Positions 17,859 to 26,053 of a stretch of 33,209 nt of DNA are shown piece by piece; the first letter of the stretch is position 1; the number at the start of each line of letters is the position of its first letter. A program made the translations under genes and the position numbers. This stretch comes from Porphyromonadaceae bacterium UBA7042. Its GTDB lineage: Bacteria > Bacteroidota > Bacteroidia > Bacteroidales > Muribaculaceae. The stretch is from contig DLAR01000109.1 in assembly GCA_002494015.1 (NCBI GenBank), forward strand, positions 1-33,209, given 5' to 3'. Below the pieces are notes generated by a model, which was given only the letters and a program-made list of their open reading frames with translations, was not told where the DNA came from and did not search any database.

Positions 17859-18924
17859 TTATGGAAGTTGTGTCGCGTTGAACGTTCTTGTTATGAGCGT
17901 CAAATGTCTTGACTGCATTTTTTACAAATGCGTTTCGTGCATTTATCCATGCAGGGGAAATCTCGTCACTTTCAGCCGGGAAAAGTCTGAAATTGTCACC
18001 CGCTTTTAGCGGTGGCTGAACAAAAACAAGACGATAGGATGCCGAGTCAACGACTGCTTGGCCTGCCATGTCTCTTTTCAGCACGACACGGGCGAGCGCA
18101 CCACCGCGGGTGTCGGCAGTCCTCATTCCCGAGATGAAATTTCCGAGCGAGTACACAAGAAACACATTTTTCCCTGTTTTCGGGTTGTAGCGCATCTCCA
18201 TCGGCTGAATCACATGCGGGTGACCGCCGATGATTAAATCCACACCGAGGTCGCTGATGTAGTCGGCAAGGTTTTCCTGACTTTTATTCTGTACAAGATG
18301 ATATTCGTCGCCCCAGTGGATGCATGTCGCAATAATTTCAGCGCCTTTTTTACGGGCATTTTCGACATCTTTTGCAATGAGGGTGCGATCGATATAGTCA
18401 ATTTCGACCGGCGTTTTTCGTTCGATACCGTTAGTACCGTAAGTATAGTTCAGAAATGCGACTTTGAACCCGTTGATGTCGCTGATTACAGGCGATATGC
18501 TGTCATGGTGAGCTTGGCTGCGATATATACCGACGTGGGGGATGCCCCGTTTCTCAAACCGGCTGATTGTTCTGACAACCCCTCGGTCATGCCTGTCCAA
18601 GCAATGGTTGTTGGCTGCAAGCATGAGGTCAAAGCCTGCATCGGTCAGTGCGTCGAGATAGCTGTCAGGGGCACAGAACATCGGATAACCGGAGTAGGGG
18701 GCGCCTCCGAGCGGAGTCTCCAGATTCACTACCGCGAAGTCGGCCGATTCGATGTAGGGCTTTACGGCGTCAAAACACCCGTCATAGCAGTAAGAACCGT
18801 CAGGACGCTGTGCGGCATCAAGCTGTCGCTGATGCTGCATAGCGTCCCCGGCAAATACTATTTCGGCCTGCTCGTTGCTGAGCAGAAGTGAAAGTAACGA
18901 TATTAGGAGACTGTTGAATATCAC
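17845..18924 (-). CDS. CapA-family protein (PgsA-type metallophosphatase fold)
   Basis: With a GTG start at 18924 this gives 359 residues. The frame stays open back to an ATG at 18984 inside folD. The GTG is preferred because it lies 4 nt after the folD stop and places a signal-like hydrophobic stretch (IFNSLLISLLSLLL) at the N terminus. The domain is a calcineurin-like CapA/PgsA fold with VFAGDAMQH, VNLETPLGG, LAANNHCLDR, GGHPHVIQPME and YSLGNFISG blocks, which supply the putative metal ligands. Family members act in poly-gamma-glutamate capsule synthesis or, more broadly, as envelope hydrolases. No pgsBC genes are nearby, so a poly-gamma-glutamate role is not supported. It follows folD in the same direction. 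Confidence 0.88.
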   Translation of the reverse strand: MIFNSLLISLLSLLLSNEQAEIVFAGDAMQHQRQLDAAQRPDGSYCYDGCFDAVKPYIESADFAVVNLETPLGGAPYSGYPMFCAPDSYLDALTDAGFDLMLAANNHCLDRHDRGVVRTISRFEKRGIPHVGIYRSQAHHDSISPVISDINGFKVAFLNYTYGTNGIERKTPVEIDYIDRTLIAKDVENARKKGAEIIATCIHWGDEYHLVQNKSQENLADYISDLGVDLIIGGHPHVIQPMEMRYNPKTGKNVFLVYSLGNFISGMRTADTRGGALARVVLKRDMAGQAVVDSASYRLVFVQPPLKAGDNFRLFPAESDEISPAWINARNAFVKNAVKTFDAHNKNVQRDTTSIITHR

Positions 18925-18928
18925 GACA

Positions 18929-19810
18929 TCACTTGTAGATTTCGTGACGGGCGGCAAGGAGGGTGTTGCGCATGAGCGAGACAATCGTCATGGGGCCTAC
19001 TCCGCCGGGAACCGGGGTGATGAACGAGCATTTTTCGGCCACGTTTTCAAAGTCGACATCTCCGCGCAGACGGAATCCGCTTTTCTTTGTCGAATCCTCG
19101 ACACGGGTCGTCCCCACGTCGATAATCACAGCTCCGGGCTTGACCATGTCGGCGGTGACGAAGCCGGGGTTTCCGAGAGCGGCAATGATGATGTCGGCTT
19201 CGGCACAGATTTCCTTGAGGTTTTTTGACGCGCTATGCAGCACCGTCACAGTGGCATTGCCCGGATTGGCTTTCTGCATCATGAGGGTAGCCACCGGTTT
19301 GCCGACGATGTTGCTTCGACCGAGAACGGCACAACGAGAGCCACGGGTAGGGATGTCATAACGGCGCAGCAACTCGATAATGCCGGCAGGAGTAGCCGAG
19401 AGGAAGCACGGGAGGCCGATTGACATGCGTCCCACGTTGATGGGGTGGAATCCGTCGACATCCTTTCGATAATCTATCGCCTCGATGATGCGCTGCTCGG
19501 ATATGTGGCGGGGCAACGGGAGTTGCACGATAAATCCGTCAACATCTTCGTCACGGTTAAGGCGGTCAATCGCGGCAAGCAAGTCCTCCTCGGTGACATC
19601 TTCCTCATAACGGAGGAGGGTAGAGGTAAACCCGCAAGTCTCGCATGCTTTGACTTTATGGGCGACGTATGTCTCGCTGCCTCCGTCATGTCCCACGAGA
19701 ATTGCGGCAAGGTGGGGACGACGTTTCCCTTCGGCCACCATTTGCTCAACTTCGGCTGCTATTTCACGCTTGATGTCGTCGGCTATCTTTTTTCCGTCAA
19801 TAAGTGTCAT
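18929..19810 (-). CDS. folD: Bifunctional methylenetetrahydrofolate dehydrogenase / cyclohydrolase
   Basis: A 293-residue FolD. It interconverts 5,10-methylene-, methenyl- and 10-formyl-tetrahydrofolate in the cytoplasm with NADP, feeding purine and formyl-Met synthesis. The catalytic Tyr48 and Lys52 lie in SETYVAHKVKACE. The substrate loop FIVQLPLPRHI, the NADP-binding VLGRSNIVGKPVATL and the C-terminal PVPGGVGPMTIVSLMRNT are all intact. It lies 24 nt after ffh on the same strand and 4 nt before the preferred capA start. Length is normal and no defect was seen. Confidence 0.97.
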   Translation of the reverse strand: MTLIDGKKIADDIKREIAAEVEQMVAEGKRRPHLAAILVGHDGGSETYVAHKVKACETCGFTSTLLRYEEDVTEEDLLAAIDRLNRDEDVDGFIVQLPLPRHISEQRIIEAIDYRKDVDGFHPINVGRMSIGLPCFLSATPAGIIELLRRYDIPTRGSRCAVLGRSNIVGKPVATLMMQKANPGNATVTVLHSASKNLKEICAEADIIIAALGNPGFVTADMVKPGAVIIDVGTTRVEDSTKKSGFRLRGDVDFENVAEKCSFITPVPGGVGPMTIVSLMRNTLLAARHEIYK

Positions 19811-19834
19811 GTCTTAATTTTTTGAAATTCGTGA

Positions 19835-21172
19835 TTATCGGCGACGAAGATTGCGCATGTTGCGCATCATCGACATGGGGTTCTTGATTCCTGAAACAGC
19901 CTTCATCATTTTTCGTGTTTCTTCAAACTGCTTGATGAGACGGTTTACCTCTTGAATGTCGGTGCCTGATCCGGCGGCAATGCGGCGACGGCGGCTGCTG
20001 TTGATTATTTCGGGATTTTGTCGTTCTTCGGCAGTCATCGAGTAGATGATTGCTTCGATACTCTTGAACGCGTTGTCGTCAATATCAATGTCCTTGATTG
20101 CTTTTCCGACACCGGGAATCATTGACGCAAGATCCTTGAGGTTGCCCATGCGTTTGATTTGCTGGATTTGGCTGAGGAAATCGTTGAAATTGAACTGGTT
20201 TTTTGCAATTTTGCGCTGTAATTCGCGGGCGGCTTTTTCATCATAGGCGTTTTGGGCACGCTCTACAAGGGAGACGATGTCGCCCATGCCGAGAATACGG
20301 TCGGCCATGCGCGAGGGGTGGAACAGGTCGATGGCATCGAGTTTCTCTCCTGTGCCGACAAACTTTATAGGTTTCGTAACGACAGTGCGTATTGAAAGCG
20401 CGGCACCACCACGGGTGTCACCGTCGAGTTTGGTCAATACGACACCGTCAAAATCAAGGCGGTCATTGAACTCCTTGGCGGTATTGACCGCGTCCTGACC
20501 GGTCATCGAGTCAACGACAAAAAGTGTCTCCTGCGGCTTTACCGCGTTCTTGATGGCCGCAATTTCCTGCATCATTTCTTCGTCGACAGCAAGACGGCCC
20601 GCAGTATCGACAATGACGAGGTCAAGGTGGTTGGCCTTGGCATGTCGGATTGCGTTCTCTACAATCTGCACCGGGTTTTTGTTGCCGTCCTCGCTGTAGA
20701 CCGGCACGTCGATTTGCGATGCCAAAACCTTGAGCTGCTCGATTGCGGCAGGGCGGTAAACGTCAGCGGCCACAAGTAACGGGCGTTTGCCCTGCTCGCT
20801 CTTTAGTTTTTTTGCAAGCTTGCCCGAAAATGTTGTTTTTCCCGATCCCTGAAGTCCCGACATGAGGATTACGGCAGGATTGCCTGACAGATTCAGGCCG
20901 GCAGCCTCGCCGCCCATGAGACGAGCAAGCTCGTCATGGACAATCTTGACCATCAACTCGCCCGGTTTGATGGCGTTGATAACGTTCTGACCGAGCGCTT
21001 TTGCCTTTACTTCGTCGGTAAACTGCTTGGCTACTTTGAAGTTGACATCGGCTTCGAGAAGTGCGCGGCGCACATCTTTCAGTGTTTCGGCAACGTTGAT
21101 TTCGGTGATTTTGCCTTCACCTTTCAGGATTTTAAAGCTGCGTTCAAGTCTTTCGCTTAGATTTTCAAACAT
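19835..21172 (-). CDS. ffh: Signal recognition particle protein Ffh (SRP54)
   Basis: A 445-residue GTPase that binds signal sequences of nascent membrane proteins together with SRP RNA. The N domain (residues 1-95) is followed by the G domain, with P loop GLQGSGKT (106-113), DTAGR near 190 and TKLDGD near 248. The methionine-rich M domain starts near 300 and ends in MSMMRNMRNLRRR. The RNA-contact helix segment SSRRRRIAAGSG is present. Length and motifs are complete. It is 40 nt downstream of panD. The SRP RNA gene is not in the window. Confidence 0.98.
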   Translation of the reverse strand: MFENLSERLERSFKILKGEGKITEINVAETLKDVRRALLEADVNFKVAKQFTDEVKAKALGQNVINAIKPGELMVKIVHDELARLMGGEAAGLNLSGNPAVILMSGLQGSGKTTFSGKLAKKLKSEQGKRPLLVAADVYRPAAIEQLKVLASQIDVPVYSEDGNKNPVQIVENAIRHAKANHLDLVIVDTAGRLAVDEEMMQEIAAIKNAVKPQETLFVVDSMTGQDAVNTAKEFNDRLDFDGVVLTKLDGDTRGGAALSIRTVVTKPIKFVGTGEKLDAIDLFHPSRMADRILGMGDIVSLVERAQNAYDEKAARELQRKIAKNQFNFNDFLSQIQQIKRMGNLKDLASMIPGVGKAIKDIDIDDNAFKSIEAIIYSMTAEERQNPEIINSSRRRRIAAGSGTDIQEVNRLIKQFEETRKMMKAVSGIKNPMSMMRNMRNLRRR

Positions 21173-21212
21173 GTCGTTGTCCTTGGGATATGGGGTGGGT
21201 TATATTTCGTTA

Positions 21213-21566
21213 TTATTTAATGAGTCGGTTGGTCGCTGTGTCGGGGAATATGACGGCAGGAGTAAAGTCGCGCGCCTCATCGGGAGTCATTCCGGCATAG
21301 CACATAATAATTATGATGTCTCCGACCTGTACTTTGCGTGCTGCCGCGCCGTTCAGACAGATTACTCCTGACCCGCGCTCGCCGGCAATGGCATAAGTGT
21401 CGAAACGCTCGCCGTTGTTGTTGTCGACGATATAAACGCGCTCCCCGGGAAAGATGTTGGCTGCGTCCATGAGGTCGCGGTCAATCGTTATGCTCCCGAT
21501 ATAATCGAGGCGGGCTTGTGTCACCGTCACACGGTGAATTTTGGACTTCATTATTTCAAGTGTCAT
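21213..21566 (-). CDS. panD: Aspartate 1-decarboxylase proenzyme
   Basis: A 117-residue pyruvoyl enzyme that makes beta-alanine from L-aspartate for pantothenate synthesis. The self-cleavage site is Gly24-Ser25 in LDYIGSITID, at the same numbering as E. coli PanD. This supports the ATG at 21566 over the internal ATG five codons later. The conserved KIHRVTVTQA block and the LNGAAARKVQVGDIIIIMCY block are intact. The start overlaps the panC stop as ATGA, so the two are translationally coupled and supply both parts of the same pathway. Confidence 0.97.
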   Translation of the reverse strand: MTLEIMKSKIHRVTVTQARLDYIGSITIDRDLMDAANIFPGERVYIVDNNNGERFDTYAIAGERGSGVICLNGAAARKVQVGDIIIIMCYAGMTPDEARDFTPAVIFPDTATNRLIK

Positions 21567-22414
21567 CGCCGGGTCGGATATTTAATGTTATCAATAAGTC
21601 TGACGTTGCCGCAATAGACAGTCACGCACCCGACAGGCTCGGTTGTCTCGTCCCAGTCAGAAATAGGCTGCATGGTTTTGCCGTCGACAATTTCATAATA
21701 TTCCACCTCAAGCTGTGGCAGCGAGTTTAACTCGTCGGTGACATACCGCTTGGTCTGTTCCACGGTGTGTTCGGCTGCCCATGACTGACTTCCTTCGAGT
21801 GTGCGGTGTATTGCGGGTGCGACAAGCCGTTGCTCGGGGGTGAGTCTGACGTTGCGGCTGCTCATTGCAAGGCCGTCGGTCTCGCGCTTTATGGGACAGG
21901 CCACGATTTCGAGGTCGAATCCCTCAATCTCTACCATACGGCGGATGACTGCAATCTGCTGAAAGTCTTTCTCTCCGAAATATGCCCGGGTGGGGCGCAC
22001 CATGTCGAAGAGTTTGCTGACTATCTGTGCCACGCCGTTAAAGTGTCCCGGGCGCATGGCTCCTTCCATGACTTCGGCAACCGGGCCGAGGTCAAAGACT
22101 CGTGTGTCAGGCTCGGGATAAACTTCTTCCACGCTCGGGATGAAAGCGTAATCGGCTCCGGCGGCAATAAGCTTTTCCACGTCGGCCTCCTCGGTGCGGG
22201 GATAGGTCTTCAGGTCCTCCGGGTTATTAAACTGAGTGGGGTTTACAAAAACACTCACCACAACAATATCATTGTCGCCGCGAGCCTTTTCAATAAGTGA
22301 AACGTGGCCCGCGTGAAGTGCGCCCATCGTGGGAACAAGTCCCACTGTGCGTCCCTGAGCTTTTGCGTCCGCCACTCGGCGGCGCAGCTCATCGACTGTG
22401 CGTATTATTTCCAT
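21563..22414 (-). CDS. panC: Pantoate--beta-alanine ligase (pantothenate synthetase)
   Basis: A 283-residue enzyme that joins pantoate and beta-alanine using ATP. The HIGH-type motif is LHAGH (His34 and His37) in LVPTMGALHAGHVSL. FVNPTQFNNPEDLKTYPRT, FGEKDFQQIAVIRRMV and the KMSKS-like MSSRNVRL are all present. It heads the panC-panD-ffh-folD-capA gene run. It has a good promoter at 22446-22477, divergent from recR. The product of panD, which overlaps it, is its substrate. panB is not in the window. Confidence 0.97.
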   Translation of the reverse strand: MEIIRTVDELRRRVADAKAQGRTVGLVPTMGALHAGHVSLIEKARGDNDIVVVSVFVNPTQFNNPEDLKTYPRTEEADVEKLIAAGADYAFIPSVEEVYPEPDTRVFDLGPVAEVMEGAMRPGHFNGVAQIVSKLFDMVRPTRAYFGEKDFQQIAVIRRMVEIEGFDLEIVACPIKRETDGLAMSSRNVRLTPEQRLVAPAIHRTLEGSQSWAAEHTVEQTKRYVTDELNSLPQLEVEYYEIVDGKTMQPISDWDETTEPVGCVTVYCGNVRLIDNIKYPTRR

Positions 22415-22445
22415 TTTTTAGCGTCAGTGCTTAAAATTGCGACTG

Positions 22446-22477
22446 CAAAATTAAACATTTATATCCTTAATACCAAA
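22446..22477 (-). promoter_or_regulatory. Promoter of the panC operon
   Basis: On the minus strand TTTG (22474-22477) is followed after 20 nt by TAATTTTG (22446-22453). This matches the Bacteroidales TTTG-N19-21-TAnnTTTG consensus, 32 nt before the panC start. Confidence 0.75.
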
Positions 22478-22539
22478 CGTTTAATCGAAAACCCGCTTGT
22501 CGTGCCGCTTAATACCTTGTTTATTTGGACATTTTGGTC

Positions 22540-22547
22540 TAACTTTG
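22540..22547 (+). promoter_or_regulatory. Promoter -7 element for recR
   Basis: TAACTTTG matches TAnnTTTG 8 nt before the recR ATG. A partial -33 box (TTG, 22517-22519) is 20 nt upstream. The very short leader supports the ATG at 22556 as the true start. Confidence 0.6.
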
Positions 22548-22555
22548 CGGCTGTT

Positions 22556-23185
22556 ATGCAACAGGAATTTGCCTCAACATTACTTGAAAATGCCGTGACC
22601 GAGTTGTCGCGACTTCCCGGAATCGGGCGCAAGACCGCTTTGCGTCTCGCGCTGCATTTGCTGCGTTGCGACGAAAATGTCGGAGTCGCTCTCGGCCAGT
22701 CTATAATCGAGATGCGTCGCGGCGTGAAATATTGCCGCACATGTCATAACATATCCGAAACCGATATATGCCCCATCTGCGCGTCGCCTCGCCGTGACCG
22801 TTCGACAGTCTGCGTGGTCGAGAGTGTGAAAGATGTAATGAGTTTCGAGAATACGGGCCAGTTTTCGGGATTGTACCATGTGCTCGGGGGTGTGATTTCC
22901 CCGATGGACGGCATCGGCCCTGAATTGCTTGAAATAGACTCTCTCGTCAAGCGCGTCGGGGAGGAAGGCGTAAAGGAGGTTATACTTGCCCTGAGCGCGA
23001 CGATGGAGGGGGAGACGACCAATTTTTATATCTATCGCAAGCTGGCGCCTTTTACGGATGTCCGCATCACGCAACTTGCGCGCGGTGTGTCGGTGGGAAA
23101 CGAGATAGAGTACACTGATGAGATTACTCTTGGCCGTTCACTGCTCAATCGCACGTTGTTTACTGACAGTTTTTCCAAAAAGTAA
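22556..23185 (+). CDS. recR: Recombination mediator protein RecR
   Basis: A 209-residue RecR, which acts with RecO and RecF to load RecA onto gapped DNA. The frame is open upstream to 22304, but that extension crosses the panC start and the recR promoter. MQQEFASTLLENAVTELSRL at 22556 is the normal N terminus. The HhH motif LPGIGRKTALRLALHL, a four-Cys zinc site (Cys60, 63, 72, 75) and the Toprim domain (VVESVKDVMSFE onward) are complete. It is followed within a few bases by an acetyltransferase gene, probably cotranscribed. Confidence 0.96.
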   Translation: MQQEFASTLLENAVTELSRLPGIGRKTALRLALHLLRCDENVGVALGQSIIEMRRGVKYCRTCHNISETDICPICASPRRDRSTVCVVESVKDVMSFENTGQFSGLYHVLGGVISPMDGIGPELLEIDSLVKRVGEEGVKEVILALSATMEGETTNFYIYRKLAPFTDVRITQLARGVSVGNEIEYTDEITLGRSLLNRTLFTDSFSKK

Positions 23186-23191
23186 GTGAGT

Positions 23192-23725
23192 ATGCAATTG
23201 CTTTGTGATGGCGTGATCTCCCTCCGGGCCCTTGAACCCGGGGATGTCGATATATTATATAGGTGGGAAAATGACACCGAGTTATGGGAAGTGGGGCTGA
23301 CAATCGCTCCATTCTCTCGTCAACAGCTTGTCGATTATATAGAAAATTATGACGGGAACATTTTTACAGCGCGCCAGTTGCGTCTGATGGTCTCTCTCGA
23401 TTCTACCCGGGAGGCCATAGGCACTGTTGACCTCTATGACTATGACCCGGTAAATTGCCGCAGTGCGATAGGGATACTGATAGATTCTGCATTTGCTCGG
23501 TGCGGATATGGTGCGGCGGCATTGCGGCTCATGGAACGATATTGTTGCTCCCGGCTCGGGTTGCACCAGCTTTATTGCGTGGTTCCGGAAGATAATGTTG
23601 CGAGTCGGGCGCTTTTTTCTTCGGTAGGTTACACGATTTCAGGCCGTTTGCGTTCTTGGCTTCGTAGGAACAGCTCCTATCGTGACGCTTACATCTATCA
23701 GCGCATGTTGCAGGCGGGCTGCTGA
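23192..23725 (+). CDS. GNAT-family N-acetyltransferase
   Basis: A 177-residue protein of the RimJ/RimL-like GNAT branch, which moves an acetyl group from acetyl-CoA to an amine. The opening VISLRALEPGDVDILYRWEN and the acetyl-CoA region RCGYGAAALRLMERYC, then HQLYCVVPEDNVASRALFSSVGY, are diagnostic. I prefer the ATG at 23192; a GTG directly after the recR stop (23186) would add two residues. Tight spacing suggests one transcript with recR, ending at the hairpin at 23737-23774. Acceptor substrate is unknown. Confidence 0.9.
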   Translation: MQLLCDGVISLRALEPGDVDILYRWENDTELWEVGLTIAPFSRQQLVDYIENYDGNIFTARQLRLMVSLDSTREAIGTVDLYDYDPVNCRSAIGILIDSAFARCGYGAAALRLMERYCCSRLGLHQLYCVVPEDNVASRALFSSVGYTISGRLRSWLRRNSSYRDAYIYQRMLQAGC

Positions 23726-23736
23726 CAGCAAAAATA

Positions 23737-23774
23737 AATTTGCCGCCAGTGGAAAAATCCATTGGCGGCAAATT
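23737..23774. terminator. Bidirectional intrinsic terminator
   Basis: A 17-bp stem with one G-T wobble (AATTTGCCGCCAGTGGA pairing with its partner to 23774) closes on an AAAA loop. It sits between the convergent acetyltransferase and rpmH genes and can serve both. Confidence 0.85.
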
Positions 23775-23802
23775 AAGAGTTCTCTGTAATCGGGGGCAGG
23801 AA

Positions 23803-23958
23803 TTACTTGCCGGCGATAGAGTCAGAAACTGTCAGACGAGCGCGGCCTTTTGCGCGGCGACGTGCAAGCACTTTGCGGCCGTCGGGGGTTGACATGCGGG
23901 CACGGAAGCCGTGCTTGTTGACTCTCTTTCTGTTAGAAGGTTGAAATGTTCTTTTCAT
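23803..23958 (-). CDS. rpmH: 50S ribosomal protein L34
   Basis: A 51-residue basic protein, found by reading the minus strand directly. It begins MKRTFQPSNRKRVNKHGFRA and continues RMSTPDGRKVLARRRAKGR, the invariant L34 sequence. The short tail LTVSDSIAGK is typical of Bacteroidales. L34 is a structural protein of the large ribosomal subunit. The gene has its own strong promoter at 24002-24033 and a shared terminator downstream, so it is monocistronic. The usual neighbours dnaA and rnpA are absent, as is common in Bacteroidota. Confidence 0.98.
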   Translation of the reverse strand: MKRTFQPSNRKRVNKHGFRARMSTPDGRKVLARRRAKGRARLTVSDSIAGK

Positions 23959-24001
23959 TGCCGTTGTATGTTTACTTTTTGTTATTCCACAATTTGAGGT
24001 G

Positions 24002-24033
24002 CAAATTTAAGAATTATTTCCGACAACAGCAAA
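24002..24033 (-). promoter_or_regulatory. Promoter of rpmH
   Basis: On the minus strand TTTG (24030-24033), 20 nt, then TAAATTTG (24002-24009) fits the Bacteroidales sigma-ABfr consensus exactly. The -7 element is 43 nt before the rpmH start. Confidence 0.78.
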
Positions 24034-24064
24034 ACATTTTAGCTTTTTGTAACATTTTTATCTG

Positions 24065-24565
24065 TTATAGCTCTTTTTTCAGCTCGTCACACCACTCTTT
24101 GACCCGCTTTTCAGTCTGGTCGCCGTGGTTCATGTTGTCAATCAGCAACCCGACGATGACTCCGTTGACTTCGGCTTTGGTGACATTATAGTCGTATCCG
24201 GTGGTGTTGAATGCGCCGATAAACATTGCGCCGGTTTTCTGCAATCTGCTGTACAATTCTCCGACAGCGTTACAGAAGGTATCGCTCATAGTCTCGTCGC
24301 CGCAACCGAATAATGCTATCTTTTTCCCTTTGAGGTCAAGAGCTTCGAGCCCGTCAATGAAATTGGCCATGTCATCTTGCATCCTGCCACTTCCCCAAGT
24401 GCTTGAGCCGAGTATCAGCAGGTCATAATCGCCGACAGCAGAAGGGGCGGTAGATGAAACATTGTGAACGTCGGCTGATTTTATGTCAAGGCACTTGGCG
24501 ATATAGTTTGCCACTTCGGCGGTATTGCCTGTCGTTGTTCCGTAAAAAACACCTGTTCTTTTCAT
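24065..24565 (-). CDS. Flavodoxin
   Basis: A 166-residue FMN-binding electron carrier of the long-chain type. The phosphate loop is GTTTGNTAEVA near the N terminus. The FMN-contact loops are LGSSTWGSGRMQDD and FGCGDETMSDTFCNAVGE, and the C-terminal QTEKRVKEWCDELKKEL helix is present. Length matches FldA-type flavodoxins. It lies 32 nt after the type II NADH dehydrogenase gene on the same strand and may be cotranscribed. It would serve low-potential electron transfer when iron limits ferredoxin, which is family knowledge. No separate promoter of the expected form was found in the gap. Confidence 0.94.
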   Translation of the reverse strand: MKRTGVFYGTTTGNTAEVANYIAKCLDIKSADVHNVSSTAPSAVGDYDLLILGSSTWGSGRMQDDMANFIDGLEALDLKGKKIALFGCGDETMSDTFCNAVGELYSRLQKTGAMFIGAFNTTGYDYNVTKAEVNGVIVGLLIDNMNHGDQTEKRVKEWCDELKKEL

Positions 24566-24597
24566 AATCCGATATTTCTTTAAGTTCTAATTATAGT

Positions 24598-25887
24598 CTA
24601 ATTTTTATCCCACATCGAGCCTCTCAACGGATACTGCGAGCCTCTGAGCAACAGGCGCAACGCTGTGTTATAGGTGAAATAGGACCACATCCAGTTCAAC
24701 AGCACGTTGAGCTTGCTTCTCATTCCCAACAGAGAAATCAGATGGACAAACATCCATACCATCCACGCCCACCATCCGTCAAAGTGGAGGCCTTTTATGT
24801 CGGCTACCGCCCGGTTGCGTCCGATTGTGGCCATTGAGCCTTTGTCGGCATACCTGAAAGGCTTTGTGGGGCCGCCGTTAAGCATTCCGGCGAGAAATTT
24901 GCCCTGTTGGATTGCGACTTGGGCCAATTGGGGATACCCGCGAGGGTAGAGCGGGGTTTCTGTATAACCGATGTCTCCGATAGCGTAAATCCCGTCAAGA
25001 CCTTTTACACGGCAATATTCATCGGTGACCAAGCGGTTTCCCGGGCCGCGTTTCACCTCGGTACCGGTCAGTTTGAACGGAGTGCCTGTAACCCCTGCTG
25101 TCCAAATGACCATTTCGGAATAAATCGCGGTGCCGTCTTCAAGTGTGATTACATTGTCGTTATACTCCTTCATTACATGTTGGAGCTTGACGTCGACGAG
25201 TAGAGACTTCAAATCGCGAAATGCATCCTGCGACGATTTTTCGCTCATGGTATGCAATAACCTGTCTGATCCTTCGATAAGACGAATCGAAACATCCTCC
25301 ATAGGAATTTCGGGATAATCACGTTTCAGGATATAACGCTTCATCTCGCCGAGCGCACCGGCAATCTCGACCCCCGCAGGGCCGCCCCCTATAACGGTAA
25401 AGCTCATCAGTCGGCGGCGCTTTTCTGCATCCGGCTCAATAGCGGCTCTCTCACAGCGGTCAAGAATCTCATTGCGGCAGCGGATTGCCTCGTCGGTTGA
25501 TTTCAATGTGAACACCTGTTCGATTAATTTGTCGTTGCCAAAGAAATTGTTGGTCGTTCCGACGGCAAGAATCAGCTTGTCATATGGTATTTCCTCATAT
25601 TGGGTGATGACAACTTTCCGGGTTACATCTACTTCAGCGACATCACCTATATGGAATCTTACGCCCTTCCCCCTCTTTTTTATCTCGCGTCGCAACGGAA
25701 AGGAGATGCTTGTCGGGTCGAGACCCGATGACGCTACCTGATAAAACAACGGGGGGAAACCGTGATAATTGTTGCGGTCGACAAGGCTTATGTCAAAGCG
25801 TGACTTGTCGAGACGTTTTACGAGATTCAATCCGGCAAAACCTCCCCCGACAACCACCACCTTTTCTTTAGGCTCATTTTCTCTCAT
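24598..25887 (-). CDS. ndh: Type II NADH:quinone oxidoreductase (NDH-2)
   Basis: A 429-residue flavoprotein that oxidises NADH and reduces menaquinone at the membrane without pumping protons. The FAD-binding VVGGGFAGLNLVKRL is at the N terminus and the NADH-binding FTVIGGGPAGVEIAGAL near residue 165. The FAD-side motif YAIGDIGYTETP follows near 300. The C-terminal amphipathic and hydrophobic region WWAWMVWMFVHLISLLG, then YFTYNTALRLLLRG, anchors the protein to the inner membrane. A flavodoxin gene follows after 32 nt. An imperfect -7 element (minus-strand CAACTTTG at 25929-25936) is the best promoter candidate but is weak. Confidence 0.94.
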   Translation of the reverse strand: MRENEPKEKVVVVGGGFAGLNLVKRLDKSRFDISLVDRNNYHGFPPLFYQVASSGLDPTSISFPLRREIKKRGKGVRFHIGDVAEVDVTRKVVITQYEEIPYDKLILAVGTTNNFFGNDKLIEQVFTLKSTDEAIRCRNEILDRCERAAIEPDAEKRRRLMSFTVIGGGPAGVEIAGALGEMKRYILKRDYPEIPMEDVSIRLIEGSDRLLHTMSEKSSQDAFRDLKSLLVDVKLQHVMKEYNDNVITLEDGTAIYSEMVIWTAGVTGTPFKLTGTEVKRGPGNRLVTDEYCRVKGLDGIYAIGDIGYTETPLYPRGYPQLAQVAIQQGKFLAGMLNGGPTKPFRYADKGSMATIGRNRAVADIKGLHFDGWWAWMVWMFVHLISLLGMRSKLNVLLNWMWSYFTYNTALRLLLRGSQYPLRGSMWDKN

Positions 25888-25999
25888 AAATCCAAATCTT
25901 TGTACAATAACAACAACCGTCCCCGACGCAAAGTTGCACTGATGGCAGATTTCATTCCCGGTAATGTGCTATTTGAATTTTAACTTTTTGAGTAAAAAC

Positions 26000-26030
26000 T
26001 TGTAAATTGCAATAGAATCGATTATATTTG
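26000..26030 (+). promoter_or_regulatory. Promoter of the RHS locus
   Basis: TTG (26000-26002), 20 nt, then TATATTTG (26023-26030) matches the Bacteroidales consensus. It lies 23 nt before the ATG at 26054. The locus therefore has an intact own promoter. Confidence 0.72.
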
Positions 26031-26053
26031 CGCTTAATCATTAACCTCTCCTT

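Noticed and set aside
18298..18891. A 197-codon plus-strand frame inside the CapA gene
   Set aside because: It is antisense to well-conserved CapA motifs and has no promoter or recognisable domain.
22304..22555. An 84-codon N-terminal extension of recR
   Set aside because: It overlaps the divergent panC start and both promoters, and RecR proteins normally start at the MQQEF position.
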